NCBI GenBank assembly: GCA_000403215.2
Contig: KE159534.1
Coordinates: 113,477 to 174,616, forward strand
Source: Lachnospiraceae bacterium A4
GTDB taxonomy: Bacteria > Bacillota > Clostridia > Lachnospirales > Lachnospiraceae
Direction of reading: 5' to 3'
Length of the DNA: 61,140 nt
In this document: piece by piece, positions 42,357 to 51,994 of the stretch
Layout of the letters: each line of letters begins with the position of its first letter
How positions within the stretch are numbered: the stretch's first letter is position 1
Notes under the pieces: model-generated
The model's database searches: none
Told to the model about the DNA's origin: nothing
Seen by the model: the letters and a program-made list of their open reading frames with translations, nothing else
Translations under genes and position numbers: made by a program

Positions 42357-42412
42357 GGGACTGGCGGCGGTATTCCAGTCCCCTTTTACGCCTGGGCAGC
42401 CGGGCTTTTTTT
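42357..42412 (+). terminator. Tandem hairpins with T7 between chaperone and tape measure
   Basis: GGGACTGG/CCAGTCCC makes a perfect 8-bp stem at 42357-42382; a second short GC hairpin ends in T7 at 42406-42412. A terminator or attenuator that would temper tape measure expression. Confidence 0.5.
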
Positions 42413-42434
42413 GTGCCGTTAAGGGGGTGTTGGT

Positions 42435-45371
42435 GTGGCGGCAAACAGGATAAAAGGGATTACGGTAGAGATCGGCGGCGACACCACGAAGCTCCAGACG
42501 GCCCTAAAAGGCGTGAACACGGAGATACGGAACACGCAGTCGCAGCTTAAGGACGTGGAGAAGCTGCTGAAGCTCGACCCCGGCAACACGGAGCTGATGG
42601 CGCAGAAGCACCGGCTCCTTGGGGATGCGGTCAGGGAAACGAAGGAGAAGCTGGAAACGCTGAAAACGGCGGCGGAGCAGGCGAACACGGCCCTTGCCAA
42701 TGGGGAAATCTCACAGAGCCAGTACGACGCCCTCCAGCGGGAGATCATAGAAACCGAAAACAACCTGCGCGACCTGGAGCGGCAGGCGGGGCAGTCTGCC
42801 GTGGCTTTACAAAAGATTGCCGCCACGGGGGAGAAGTTAAAGACCGTGGGCTCCGCCATCGAGGGCGTGGGGCAGAAGCTGATGCCCGTCACTGCGGCGG
42901 TGGGCGGGCTTGGCGTGGCTGCCGTGAAGGTGGCATCCGACTTCGACTCCGCCATGAGCTAGGTGGCGGCCGTGTCCGGGGCGACAGGGAAAGACCTGGA
43001 AGCCCTGCGTGACAAGGCAAGGGAGATGGGCAGCAAGACCAAGTTCTCCGCTTCGGAAGCCGCTGAAGCGATGAACTACATGTCCATGGCGGGCTGGAAG
43101 ACGAACGATATGCTCTCCGGCATCGAGGGCATCATGAACCTTGCCGCAGCCTCCGGGGAGGACCTTGCCATGACTTCCGATATCGTGACGGACGCGCTGA
43201 CCGCCCTGGGGCTGTCGGCGGAGGATTCCGGGCATTTTGCGGATATCCTTGCGGCGGCAAGCTCGAACGCCAACACGAACGTCAGCATGATGGGTGAGAC
43301 GTTCAAATACTGTGCGCCCGTGGCGGGTGCGCTCGGCTTTTCCGCAGAGGATACAGCGGAAGCCATCGGCCTGATGGCGAACGCGGGCATCAAGTCCTCC
43401 CAGGCAGGCACGGCCATGCGCTCCATGATGACGAACCTCACCGGGGAAGTGAAGTTTGTCGGGGACGCTTTCGGCGAACTGACCATCCAGACCACGGACA
43501 CGGACGGCAGCATGAGGAGCCTTGGGGACATCCTGGCAGACTGCCGTGCGGCATTCGCACAGATGTCCGAGTCGGAGAAGGCCGCCAATGCGGAGGCGCT
43601 GGTCGGGAAGAACGCCATGAGCGGCTTCCTTGCGGTGATGAACGCCGCGCCGGGGGACATTGAAAAGCTGAACAGCGCCATCAACAACTGCGACGGCACA
43701 GCGGAAAAGATGGCGGCCACCATGCAGGATAACCTTGCGGGGCAGCTTACGATCTTAAAGAGCCAGCTTGAGGAGCTTGCCATCTCCATCGGGGAAATCC
43801 TGATGCCTTACATCAGGCAGATCGTGGGGTGGATTCAGGGGCTTGTGGACTGGCTGAACAGCCTGGATGAAGGCACGAAGAAGATCATTGTCACAGTCGC
43901 CCTTGTGGCTGCGGCGCTCGGTCCCGTCCTGATTGTCATCGGGAAAGTGGTCGGGGCCATCGGCACGATCATGACCGTGGTGCCGCAGATTGCCGGGGCA
44001 ATCTCAAGTGTGATCGGGTTTGTATCCGGGACGGTGATCCCGGCGATCTCTGCCGTGGTGGCGGCTATCGGGTGGGTGCCTCTGGCGATTGCGGCGGTGG
44101 TGGCAATCCTCGTGGTGCTGTACAACAAATGCGAATGGTTCCGTGAGGCGGTCAATGCCATCTGGACGCAGATCAAGGAATTTTTTGTTTCCGCATGGGA
44201 AGTCATCTGTTCTTTCTTTACGGAGACCATACCGAATGCCTGGAATTCCCTGGTCTCATTCTTCCAGGGCATCCCGGCGTGGTGGAGCGGGCTGTGGCAG
44301 TCCGTGGGCGACTTTTTCAGTAACATCTGGACGAACATGATGAACAATCCCGTGCTGACGGGGATTGTGGACATGATACGCTCCCTGTGGGAGAACCTCT
44401 CCACGACGCTGCAGGGCATTTGGAACGGCATCAAGACGGCGGCTTCCGGGGCTTGGGAGCTGATCAAGAATGTGGTGCTTGGGCCGGTGCTTCTGCTGAT
44501 CGACCTGGTGACCGGGAATTTTACCAAGCTGAAGGAGGACGCCGCCAACATCTGGAACAACATCAAGAATGCGGCGTCCAATATCTGGAACGGCATCAAG
44601 CAGGTGGTCGGCTCGCTGGCGCAGGGGCTTGCGAACCACGTTTCCATCCTGTTCAACGGGCTGAAAACCACAATCGCAAATATCTGGACGGCAATCAAGA
44701 ATACAGCCTCGTCCGCCTGGAACGGGCTGAAAAACCTGGTGTCGTCCATTGCGTCCAATCTGAAACAGGCGGCGGTGAACGCTTTCAAGGCCATGGTTTC
44801 CGGCATCGGCTCCGCGCTTTCCTCCCTGGGGAGCGTGGTGCAGTCCGGGTTCCAGTCCGCCATCAGCTTCATCACCTCGCTGCCGGGGAAGGCGCTGGAA
44901 TGGGGGAAGGACTTCATCAACGGAATCGCGGACGGCATCCGCAGCGCCATCGGCAACGTGGTAAATGCGGTGTCGGATGTAGCGGACAAGATACGCTCCT
45001 TCCTGCACTTCTCCGTGCCGGACGAGGGGCCGCTGACGGATTACGAGAGCTGGATGCCGGACTTCATGTCCGGGCTGGCAAAGGGCATCGAAAAGAGCCG
45101 GGGCATGGTGAAGAAGGCCGTGTCCGGGGTGGCGTCCGACTTAATGCTCCAGCCGCAGGCGGCTGTCCAGGGGATGCAGGGCGGCAGGGATTCCTCCGGG
45201 GATCCTTCCGTGGGCGAGCTGCTCGGAGGGCTTAGGGAGATGCTTTCCGGCCTGCAGGAGATGGCGGGCGGCGGGACCATCTGTATCCCCGTGTATGTGG
45301 GCGGGACGCTGCTGGATGAAGTGGTGGTGGACGCGCAGGCAAGGCAGAACTTAAGGTCGGGAGGGAGGTAA
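42435..45371 (+). pseudogene. Tail tape measure gene interrupted by an in-frame TAG
   Basis: One frame of 979 codons from GTG 42435 (AGGGGGTG upstream) to 45371, broken only by TAG at 42960-42962. The N-terminal part is a coiled coil (TQSQLKDVEKLLKLDPGNTE). The sequence then reads ASDFDSAMS-stop-VAAVSGATGKDL, where homologs carry Gln, so CAG to TAG is the simple explanation. The C-terminal part has hydrophobic segments (VALVAAALGPVLIVIGKVVG) and Trp-rich 11-residue-type repeats (IWNNIKNAASNIWNGIK). Other genes of this prophage end in TAG, so general TAG recoding is unlikely. As read, no full-length tail could form. Confidence 0.9.
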
Positions 45372-45377
45372 GGCGGC

Positions 45378-45740
45378 ATGGCGTATATACAGTATTTAAC
45401 GATTGACGGGGTGCCGCTCCCCCTGCCGGACTCCTACGAGGTGCAGATGGCGGACGTGGAGGCGGATTCCGGCGGAGAGACGGAGGCCGGGACCACGCAG
45501 AGGGACGTGGTGAGGATGGGCGTGGTGTCCATCCCCGCCGCTTTTTCTGTTTCCCCCAAATGGCTGAAGCTGCTGACGGGGTTTAAGCAGAAGGAAAAGC
45601 TCACAGTAGATTATTTTGACACGGAAACGCTGGAAATAAAGCGGACGGAAATGTTTATTAGCGGCTACAAGGCAAGCCTTGTGAAAGACACATCCTATAA
45701 GGGGCTTTGGAAGGTGTCGTTCACGCTGAAAGAGTTATAA
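45378..45740 (+). CDS. Small tail protein after the tape measure
   Basis: A 120-residue beta-rich protein (IQYLTIDGVPLPLPDSYEVQ, ETEAGTTQRDVVRMGVVSIP, SGYKASLVKDTSYKGLWKVS). Position and fold suggest a distal tail or baseplate adaptor. It begins 6 nt after the tape measure stop. Confidence 0.78.
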   Translation: MAYIQYLTIDGVPLPLPDSYEVQMADVEADSGGETEAGTTQRDVVRMGVVSIPAAFSVSPKWLKLLTGFKQKEKLTVDYFDTETLEIKRTEMFISGYKASLVKDTSYKGLWKVSFTLKEL

Positions 45741-45776
45741 GGACACAAAAAGCATGGCGGGAGGAGGTGGAATCGG

Positions 45777-47687
45777 ATGTACCCGGTGAGCGATGCGTTC
45801 CTGCGGGCGGTGCAGGAGAACACACGGAACTACTGCTGGACGGGGCAGATCACGACAAAGGGCGGCGCTGTATACCCGTTTGTTTACGAAGATATCGTGA
45901 AAGGGAGCGGGTACCTCACGGCGCAGTGCTGCGGCAGCGCAGAGATTGAGCTGGGGACGGTGTACGCCGCCGAGATGGGCATCACGCTCTTTTCACAGAT
46001 TGACCGCTACACGCTGGAAGGGGCGGAGGTGCGGCTCTCCTACCACCTGCGGCTTGCGGACGGGAGTTTCGAGGAAGTGCCGATGGGAATCTTCGAGGTC
46101 AGCGAGGCGAACCGGACGGCGCACTGCCTGGAGCTGAAAGCCTACGATTATATGCTGCGCTTCGAGAAGAGTTTTAACGGTTTTGAGACGGTGGGCAACG
46201 CCTGGGCGTTCCTGGATTTATGCTGTAAGGCGTGCAACGTCGTATTGGCGCACACACAGGCGGAGATCGAGGCCATGCCCAACGGCACGGAGCTGCTCTC
46301 CATCTACCCGGAAAATGACATCGAGACTTACCGTGACGTGCTGTACTTTGTCGGGCAGGTGCTTGGCGGCTTTTTCTGCATTAACCGGGAAGGGAAGCTG
46401 GAGCTGCGGAAATATGGGACACAGCCGGTGATGGAGGTAAAGAGCAGGCACCGTTTCACCAGCAGCTTTTCCGACTTCATCACCCGGTACACGGCGGTCA
46501 GCTCCACGAACCTGCGCACACAGACGGCGGAGTATTACGCCCTGGAGCCGGACGACGGGCTGACCATGAACCTGGCGGTGAACCCGCTCCTGCAGTTCGG
46601 GCTGGAGGAAACGCGGGAGACGCTCTGCCGGAACATTTTAAATGACCTGGCGGTGGTCAGTTATGTGCCGTTTGATTCCAGCACCATCGGGAACCCGGCA
46701 TTGGATTTAGGGGACGTGCTGACTTTCACGGGCGGGCAGGCAGACGGGAGCCAGACCGCCTGCATCACTTCTTCCAACTGTAGGATTGGTGGGAAACACA
46801 CCTTGAAATGTGTGGGGAAGAACCCAAGGCTGGCGCAGGCAAAATCGAAGAACGACAAGAACATCTCCGGCCTCCTAAACCAGATCGAGGCGGGGAAGAT
46901 CGGGATACACACGTTTACCAACGCCTCCGCTTATACGGTGGCAGAGACCAATGTGCGGATCATCAGCATTGAGTTCGCGGCGAAGGAGGAGACCCATGTG
47001 CAGTTTTTCGGGCAGGTGCTGGTGGATGTGTCTGCGGAGCAGGTGGACCGGTCCGCCACTGCCAGCGGGAGCATCGTGGTACCATTCCCGGCATCGGGAG
47101 GGAGCAGTGGGGATGTGTCTGCCGGGACTGGTGAGGATGGAGGGGAAAACACGGGAACCGGCACAGGGGATGGCAGTGGGGAGCCTGGCACGGATACGGA
47201 GAATGTCGCGGTGGACGTGGAGCTTCCGGTCACATGGACGGAGGACGGGAAGGCGGTGGCGTATGTCACATACGAATTCAACGATTCTGAAATACTCATC
47301 CATTACCCGGCGGAGACCTGGGGGAGCGGGAAACATATCCTTTCCCTCTATTATCCAATCGATAACCTTGTGCCGAACATCACAAATACATTCAACGTCC
47401 ACCTGCGGATGGAGGGAGGCACAGCGGCGATCAGCACGGGCGGGTGCATAGCCTCCATCAGCGGCCAGGGCATGGCTGCGGGCGCAGCATGGGACGGCAC
47501 GGTCACAATAGAGGAATATGTGCAGCCGTTTGCGGTCGGCGGCGGTCTGCGAGCAAAGGCGTTTTCCGGGGAGATGGGATTTGAGACAATGGAGCTGGTG
47601 AAGAAATTTTATTCCGACAACATCAAAAAGGCGGTCATCGGCGCGTTCGGGAAGCCCGTGGAGCTGCCGCAGGAAGGAGAAAGGTAA
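45777..47687 (+). CDS. Baseplate hub / tail-associated protein
   Basis: A 636-residue tail protein. The N-terminal 330 residues resemble gp27/hub-like tail proteins (DRYTLEGAEVRLSYHLRLAD, PMGIFEVSEANRTAHCLELK, YFVGQVLGGFFCINREGKLE). A Gly/Ser/Thr-rich flexible linker around residues 440-475 leads to a beta-rich C-terminal domain (DVELPVTWTEDGKAVAYVTY). The linker suggests an exposed, swappable receptor-facing domain. Ribosome site GGAGGTGG. Confidence 0.82.
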   Translation: MYPVSDAFLRAVQENTRNYCWTGQITTKGGAVYPFVYEDIVKGSGYLTAQCCGSAEIELGTVYAAEMGITLFSQIDRYTLEGAEVRLSYHLRLADGSFEEVPMGIFEVSEANRTAHCLELKAYDYMLRFEKSFNGFETVGNAWAFLDLCCKACNVVLAHTQAEIEAMPNGTELLSIYPENDIETYRDVLYFVGQVLGGFFCINREGKLELRKYGTQPVMEVKSRHRFTSSFSDFITRYTAVSSTNLRTQTAEYYALEPDDGLTMNLAVNPLLQFGLEETRETLCRNILNDLAVVSYVPFDSSTIGNPALDLGDVLTFTGGQADGSQTACITSSNCRIGGKHTLKCVGKNPRLAQAKSKNDKNISGLLNQIEAGKIGIHTFTNASAYTVAETNVRIISIEFAAKEETHVQFFGQVLVDVSAEQVDRSATASGSIVVPFPASGGSSGDVSAGTGEDGGENTGTGTGDGSGEPGTDTENVAVDVELPVTWTEDGKAVAYVTYEFNDSEILIHYPAETWGSGKHILSLYYPIDNLVPNITNTFNVHLRMEGGTAAISTGGCIASISGQGMAAGAAWDGTVTIEEYVQPFAVGGGLRAKAFSGEMGFETMELVKKFYSDNIKKAVIGAFGKPVELPQEGER

Positions 47688-47688
47688 G

Positions 47689-49083
47689 ATGAAGCTGAAA
47701 GGGACGATGGTAATGGAACTGACGGATGAGGCCACGGGGGAAGTGGAAACGGTCACAGAGGGGAACATGGTGACGGAGGCGGTGAACGACATCCTGGGCA
47801 TGAACCCCATGGGCGTGTTCTACTCCGAGGAGGAGCTGGGGGATGTGCTTGCATGGAACAATGTGCTGCTCCCCATCTGCCCGAACATGGTCGGCGGCAT
47901 CCTGCTCTTCCCCCAGACGCTGGAGGAGGATGCCGCGCATATCTACGAGGCGTCGGGCAACCTCCCGGTGGCGTATGCCTCCAACAACGTGAACACCACG
48001 GCGAACACGGCCAGGGGCAGCATGAACCAGACGGAGAGCAAGGCTTTGGAAAACGGCTATAAATTTGTATGGGAGTTCACGCCCAGCCAGGGGAACGGGA
48101 CCATCGCGGCGGTGGCGCTGACCAGCGCCCAGGGCGGGCAGAACGCCTACGGGAGCCTGGTGGGGGACGCCAGCACGTTCTTAAAGATCAAGAAGCTGGA
48201 CATCGGCGACCTTGGGAAAGCGAAACAGGCGGTGCTGTTCGAGGCCGTGGAGGTGGATTTTGAAAAGGACCTGCTGTACTCCATCACCTTTGCGGACTCC
48301 AGCGTGCGGATACGGAAAGTCCGCATCCCCATCTTCACCATCGGGCTGAATGAGAAGCTGGACGATTCCACCTACACCGTGCTGGAAGACCACGCCGTGC
48401 CGACGGAGACCTTCCTGTTCCTGGGCAGCTACACGAAGTACGGGGAATTCCTGGACGGGAAGGACGGGTACTGGTACGGCTTCTCCAACCAGGGGAATTC
48501 CTCCGGGAACGCAAGGATGCTGTGGGTAAAGATATCCAAGGCGGACTATTCCATGACGGAGGGGGAGTGGACGCTGTCCAACGCAAAGCTGATGACGGTC
48601 GGGGAGCGGGACATGGACGACAGCTACCCGCAGAGGGAGTGCCGGTGCTGCATGAGGGGCGGATACCTGTATGTCCCCGCGTATGACAAAAAGGGCATCT
48701 ACAAGATCAATGTGGCGAATTCCGCAGACGTAACGCTGGTCGCCTTCGGCTTCACATCAAAGATGAAGCCGCTGTGCGAGTCCGCGACCTGCGAGCTGTA
48801 CCTTACGCTGATCGGCGACCTGATCATCGGCGGGGACTTCCAGGTCACGGCGGACGACACGGTCATCCACACCCAGGGGAGCGCGAGGCTCGGCAGTGCG
48901 GCGACGCCGCTGTTCCAGCATAAGCAGTTCCTGGTGGGGTGGGGAGGCAGCTACGGGAACGAGTACCGCCATATGTACCTGCTGACGCCGTACCTCGCCA
49001 CCATCAACAACCTTTCCTCGGCGGTGGTGAAGGACGCCAACAAGACCATGAAGATCACCTACACGCTGACGGAGGAGGCATGA
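47689..49083 (+). CDS. Tail fibre / receptor-binding candidate
   Basis: A 464-residue beta-rich protein, last of the tail genes (GTMVMELTDEATGEVETVTE, NTARGSMNQTESKALENGYK, GGYLYVPAYDKKGIYKIN). The middle has repeated short aromatic strands (KDGYWYGFSNQGNSSGN) that could form a propeller-like head. No chaperone or trimerisation domain seen. Assigned by position; adsorption role inferred. Confidence 0.7.
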   Translation: MKLKGTMVMELTDEATGEVETVTEGNMVTEAVNDILGMNPMGVFYSEEELGDVLAWNNVLLPICPNMVGGILLFPQTLEEDAAHIYEASGNLPVAYASNNVNTTANTARGSMNQTESKALENGYKFVWEFTPSQGNGTIAAVALTSAQGGQNAYGSLVGDASTFLKIKKLDIGDLGKAKQAVLFEAVEVDFEKDLLYSITFADSSVRIRKVRIPIFTIGLNEKLDDSTYTVLEDHAVPTETFLFLGSYTKYGEFLDGKDGYWYGFSNQGNSSGNARMLWVKISKADYSMTEGEWTLSNAKLMTVGERDMDDSYPQRECRCCMRGGYLYVPAYDKKGIYKINVANSADVTLVAFGFTSKMKPLCESATCELYLTLIGDLIIGGDFQVTADDTVIHTQGSARLGSAATPLFQHKQFLVGWGGSYGNEYRHMYLLTPYLATINNLSSAVVKDANKTMKITYTLTEEA

Positions 49084-49094
49084 CAGACAGCTTT

Positions 49095-49123
49095 ACGGCA
49101 GGGGGATGCGTTTCCCCTGCCGT
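49095..49123. other. 10-bp perfect hairpin between convergent genes
   Basis: ACGGCAGGGG and CCCCTGCCGT flank a 9-nt loop just past the tail gene stop and before the 3' end of the leftward SymE-like gene. It lacks a U-run on either strand but is well placed to block read-through. Confidence 0.5.
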
Positions 49124-49169
49124 GATAAAAGGGTGGTGTGTGCCGGGAACCCCGGCGTGCGGCGTTTCT

Positions 49170-49541
49170 TCAGTTCCGGGATTCCGGTGCGGATGCGGCG
49201 TATGGCCTGGCTGGTTCTGCGACCATGGAGAGGGATGCGGCTTCGGCGTCAATGCGGCGTTTCATCTGTTCAAGCTGCGCGATCCTTTTTTCAAGCTCCG
49301 CCTGCGCCTCCCGCTGCTCCTTTGCCGCCAGCTCTTCTGCGGTGAGGGTGCGGATGTGGATGGAGCCTTCCTCGTATTCGACGATGAGCGGGGCCCCGAT
49401 GGAAAAGCCGAGGGCTTCCAGCCAGTGGCCTTCCATCTGTATCTTCGGGACTGCGGTGCATGGGCCGGTGCCGCTGTGCAGGGTGACGCTGCTCTGGTGG
49501 TGGCGGTAGGTGTAAACGACTTTGATGTTCTTTGTCTTCAT
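49170..49541 (-). CDS. SymE-like toxin-family protein
   Basis: A 123-residue protein on the strand opposite the late genes. Residues about 30-65 (VPKIQMEGHWLEALGFSIGA, PLIVEYEEGSIHIRTL) match the SymE AbrB-like fold. An added coiled coil follows (AAKEQREAQAELEKRIAQLE). E. coli SymE condenses DNA and is held down by the antisense RNA SymR. Start ATG 49541 is 7 nt after AGGAGG. Its own copy of the intergenic cassette repeat lies directly upstream in the same leftward orientation, so it is an inverted accessory cassette. A toxic effect is unproven. Confidence 0.82.
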   Translation of the reverse strand: MKTKNIKVVYTYRHHQSSVTLHSGTGPCTAVPKIQMEGHWLEALGFSIGAPLIVEYEEGSIHIRTLTAEELAAKEQREAQAELEKRIAQLEQMKRRIDAEAASLSMVAEPARPYAASAPESRN

Positions 49542-49608
49542 AAGGTGTCCTCCTGATTATTTTGTTTTCCCCTGCCGCCTCCGTTTTTTTGGCAGGCGGG
49601 GCTTTGGG

Positions 49609-49705
49609 TAGTGTTATTAATCACTCTGAAGCCGTGAAATAGCAAGGGAAACAGGGGCATAAATGTGACAAAGATTCCCACAGATGCTTGTGTAAACGAC
49701 ACAAA
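49609..49705 (-). repeat. Intergenic cassette repeat F (inverted)
   Basis: On the minus strand: GTTTACACAAGC with TTTGTCACATTTATG, then CCCTTGCTATTTCACGGCTT and CAGAGTGATTAATAACACTA. It lies 68 nt upstream of the leftward SymE-like gene. The rest of 49542-49791 has GC-rich inverted repeats near 49570 but no further gene. Confidence 0.75.
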
Positions 49706-49791
49706 TAAATATTTCACGGAAACTGGCGGATGCCCATTTCGGACACCCGCTTTTTTCATACAAAAAAATTTTAGAAACGGAGGGTTTCACT

Positions 49792-50211
49792 ATGAAGGAA
49801 TTCTGGAACACGATCCAACTTATTTTCACGGCCATCGGTGGATGGCTCGGCTGGTTCCTGGGCGGCTGTGACGGCCTGCTGTATGCGCTCACCGCTTTTG
49901 TCGTGGTGGACTATATCACGGGCGTGATGTGCGCCGCAGAGGATAAGAAGCTGTCCAGCGAGGTGGGCTTTAAGGGCATCGCAAAGAAGGTGCTGGTCTT
50001 CCTGCTGGTGGGGATCGCCAACATCCTCGACGTGCAGGTCATCGGCACGGGGAGCGTCCTGCGGACGGCGATTATCTTTTTTTATATCTCCAACGAGGGG
50101 GTGAGCCTCCTGGAGAATGCCGGACACCTTGGGCTTCCCATCCCGGAAAAGCTGAAGGATATTCTGGCGCAATTGCATGACCGGGCGGAAAACGGGAAGG
50201 GGGACGAATGA
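49792..50211 (+). CDS. Phage holin, toxin secretion/lysis family
   Basis: A 139-residue holin of the phage_holin_4 type. Hydrophobic segments at about 10-25 and 29-48 (YALTAFVVVDYITGVMCAAE), 65-82 (VLVFLLVGIANILD) and 90-105. It opens the membrane for the amidase, which it overlaps by 4 nt. Ribosome site CGGAGGG. Confidence 0.92.
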   Translation: MKEFWNTIQLIFTAIGGWLGWFLGGCDGLLYALTAFVVVDYITGVMCAAEDKKLSSEVGFKGIAKKVLVFLLVGIANILDVQVIGTGSVLRTAIIFFYISNEGVSLLENAGHLGLPIPEKLKDILAQLHDRAENGKGDE

Positions 50212-51722
50212 GGATGAAACTTGTGGAAAGCATACTGACAAGGAATCCGTGTTACGCGGCGGGGAGGAAGATCACGGTCAAGGGGCTGATGCTCCATTCC
50301 GTGGGCTGCCCGCAGCCGAAGGCGTCCGCATTCATCAGTTCGTGGAACAGCTCGTCACACGGCAGTTCTTGTGTCCACGGATTTATTGACGGAAACGATG
50401 GGACGGTGTACCAGACGCTTCCCTGGAACCACAGGGGATGGCACTGCGGAAGCGGGAACAAAGGGAGCGGGAACAATACCCATATCGGAGTAGAAATGTG
50501 CGAGCCTGCGTGTATCAGGTACACGGCAGGCTCCAACTTTACCTGCTCCAATCTGGCAGAGGCAAAAGCGGTGGCAAAGAGGACTTATGAGGCGGCAGTG
50601 GAGCTGTTCGCATACCTTTGTAAGAAATACAGCCTGGACCCGCTTGCGGATGGTGTCATCATCAGCCACAGGGAAGGCCACAGCCGGGGCATTGCCAGCA
50701 AACACGGCGACCCGGAGCATCTGTGGACGCAGCTTGGGACGGGGTACACGATGGATGGATTCCGCAGGGCGGTCAAGGCGGCGATGGGCGGCGCGTCCTC
50801 CGGTGGCAGCGGCACGGACGGGTACACGAAGGTCATGGGGAATGCCGCGGCAACGGCGGAGCAGATGGAAGCGTATCTGAAAGCGAAGAATCCAAAGGTG
50901 GCGCAGTCCGTCCTTGACATGGTCCCGCTGTATCTTTCGGAAGGAAAAGCGGAGGGAGTCCGGGGCGACATCGCCTTTGCGCAGTCCTGCCTTGAGACGG
51001 GAAACTTCACTTTTTCCGGCTCTGCGGTCACGCTCTCACAGAACAATTTCTGCGGCATGGGCGTGACTTCCAATGGTGTGAAGGGGAATTCCTTCGGCAC
51101 GCCGCAGCTTGGCATCCGGGCACAGGTGCAGCACCTGAAAGCCTACGCCTCCACGGATGCGCTGAAGAACGCCTGCATTGACCTGCGTTTCAAGTATGTC
51201 ACGAGGGGCTGTGCGGAATATGTGGAGTGGCTTGGGCAGAAGGAGAACCCGCATGGGAAAGGATGGGCGGCAGGAGCCAGCTATGGGGAGAAGATCCTCG
51301 CCATCCTGAAAGGCATCCTCGGAACGGCGGGCGGCGCATCTTCCCCCGCTCCGGCAGAAACCGAAGCCTGGTACCGCGTCCGGAAATTGTGGTCGGACGC
51401 CTCCTCGCAGAAAGGGGCGTTCAAGTCGCTGGAGAACGCGAAGAAGTGCGCAGATGAGAATCCGGGGCATTCCGTGTTCGATGAATCCGGGAAGGCGGTG
51501 TACACCAAAGCGGCGGCATTCCGGCCGTACCTTGTGCGGGTATCCATCCCCGACCTGAACATCCGGAAAGGCCCCGGCACGGATAAGCCAAAAACAGGGA
51601 AGGTGACCGGCGTGGGTGTATTTACCATTGTTGGGGAAGCGGACGGCAAAGGCGCCTCCAGGTGGGGAAAACTGAAATCCAATGCAGGGTGGATTTCCCT
51701 GGATCACGCCAGCCGGATATAA
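50208..51722 (+). CDS. Endolysin: amidase, glucosaminidase and SH3
   Basis: A 504-residue lysin. Residues 1-180 are an N-acetylmuramoyl-L-alanine amidase (GLMLHSVGCPQPKASAF, NHRGWHCGSG, IISHREGHSRGIASKHGDPE) with zinc ligands visible. Residues about 210-370 are a glucosaminidase domain (EGVRGDIAFAQSCLETGNFT with the catalytic Glu, NNFCGMGVTSNG). A SPOR-like segment and a C-terminal SH3 (VSIPDLNIRKGPGTDKPKTG) bind the wall. Two catalytic domains make it a bifunctional lysin. Confidence 0.95.
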   Translation: MRMKLVESILTRNPCYAAGRKITVKGLMLHSVGCPQPKASAFISSWNSSSHGSSCVHGFIDGNDGTVYQTLPWNHRGWHCGSGNKGSGNNTHIGVEMCEPACIRYTAGSNFTCSNLAEAKAVAKRTYEAAVELFAYLCKKYSLDPLADGVIISHREGHSRGIASKHGDPEHLWTQLGTGYTMDGFRRAVKAAMGGASSGGSGTDGYTKVMGNAAATAEQMEAYLKAKNPKVAQSVLDMVPLYLSEGKAEGVRGDIAFAQSCLETGNFTFSGSAVTLSQNNFCGMGVTSNGVKGNSFGTPQLGIRAQVQHLKAYASTDALKNACIDLRFKYVTRGCAEYVEWLGQKENPHGKGWAAGASYGEKILAILKGILGTAGGASSPAPAETEAWYRVRKLWSDASSQKGAFKSLENAKKCADENPGHSVFDESGKAVYTKAAAFRPYLVRVSIPDLNIRKGPGTDKPKTGKVTGVGVFTIVGEADGKGASRWGKLKSNAGWISLDHASRI

Positions 51723-51734
51723 ACACGGACAGCA

Positions 51735-51775
51735 GGGCCCGCGGCATTTTTCCATGTGCCGCGGGCCCATTTTTT
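51735..51775 (+). terminator. Strong terminator of the late operon
   Basis: GGGCCCGCGGCA pairs perfectly with TGCCGCGGGCCC, 10-nt loop, T6 after a single A. Confidence 0.92.
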
Positions 51776-51782
51776 GTGGGTG

Positions 51783-51900
51783 TAGATCACACAAGGAACG
51801 GACGGAAAGTTTGTGCATCTTATGGCGCAGAAATGAGTGGATAATCTGCCAAATCCGATTTAACATGGCACTACCCCAAAGGGGAGCTGCCGAAAACGGC
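51783..51900 (+). repeat. Intergenic cassette repeat E (diverged)
   Basis: TAGATCACACAAGG with AAGTTTGTGCATCTTATG, then ACATGGCACTACC and CCAAAGGGG. It has the same two-part layout as copies A-D and precedes the two small genes at 51929 and 51994. Confidence 0.6.
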
Positions 51901-51928
51901 GGCAGAAAAATAAAAGAGGCACACGCCT

Positions 51929-51994
51929 ATGACAGAAAGATTTATGAAGACAGCCCGCCTGCCACGCAGGGAGCGGCGGAAGGAGGGATTCTGA
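51929..51994 (+). CDS. 21-residue basic micro-ORF coupled to the next gene
   Basis: MTERFMKTARLPRRERRKEG with a final F, stop TGA overlapping the next ATG (TGATG). An AGAGG ribosome site precedes it. It may be a leader peptide for coupling or a real mini-protein. Composition is very basic. Confidence 0.45.
   Translation: MTERFMKTARLPRRERRKEGF

Noticed and set aside
42435-45371. Phage-wide recoding of TAG as glutamine
   Set aside because: Several prophage genes end naturally at TAG (primase, small terminase, large terminase) and only one internal TAG occurs.
49080-49556. 205-codon plus-strand ORF (48939-49556) opposite the SymE-like gene
   Set aside because: It starts inside the tail gene in another frame; the minus-strand SymE-like gene has the ribosome site and the family match.
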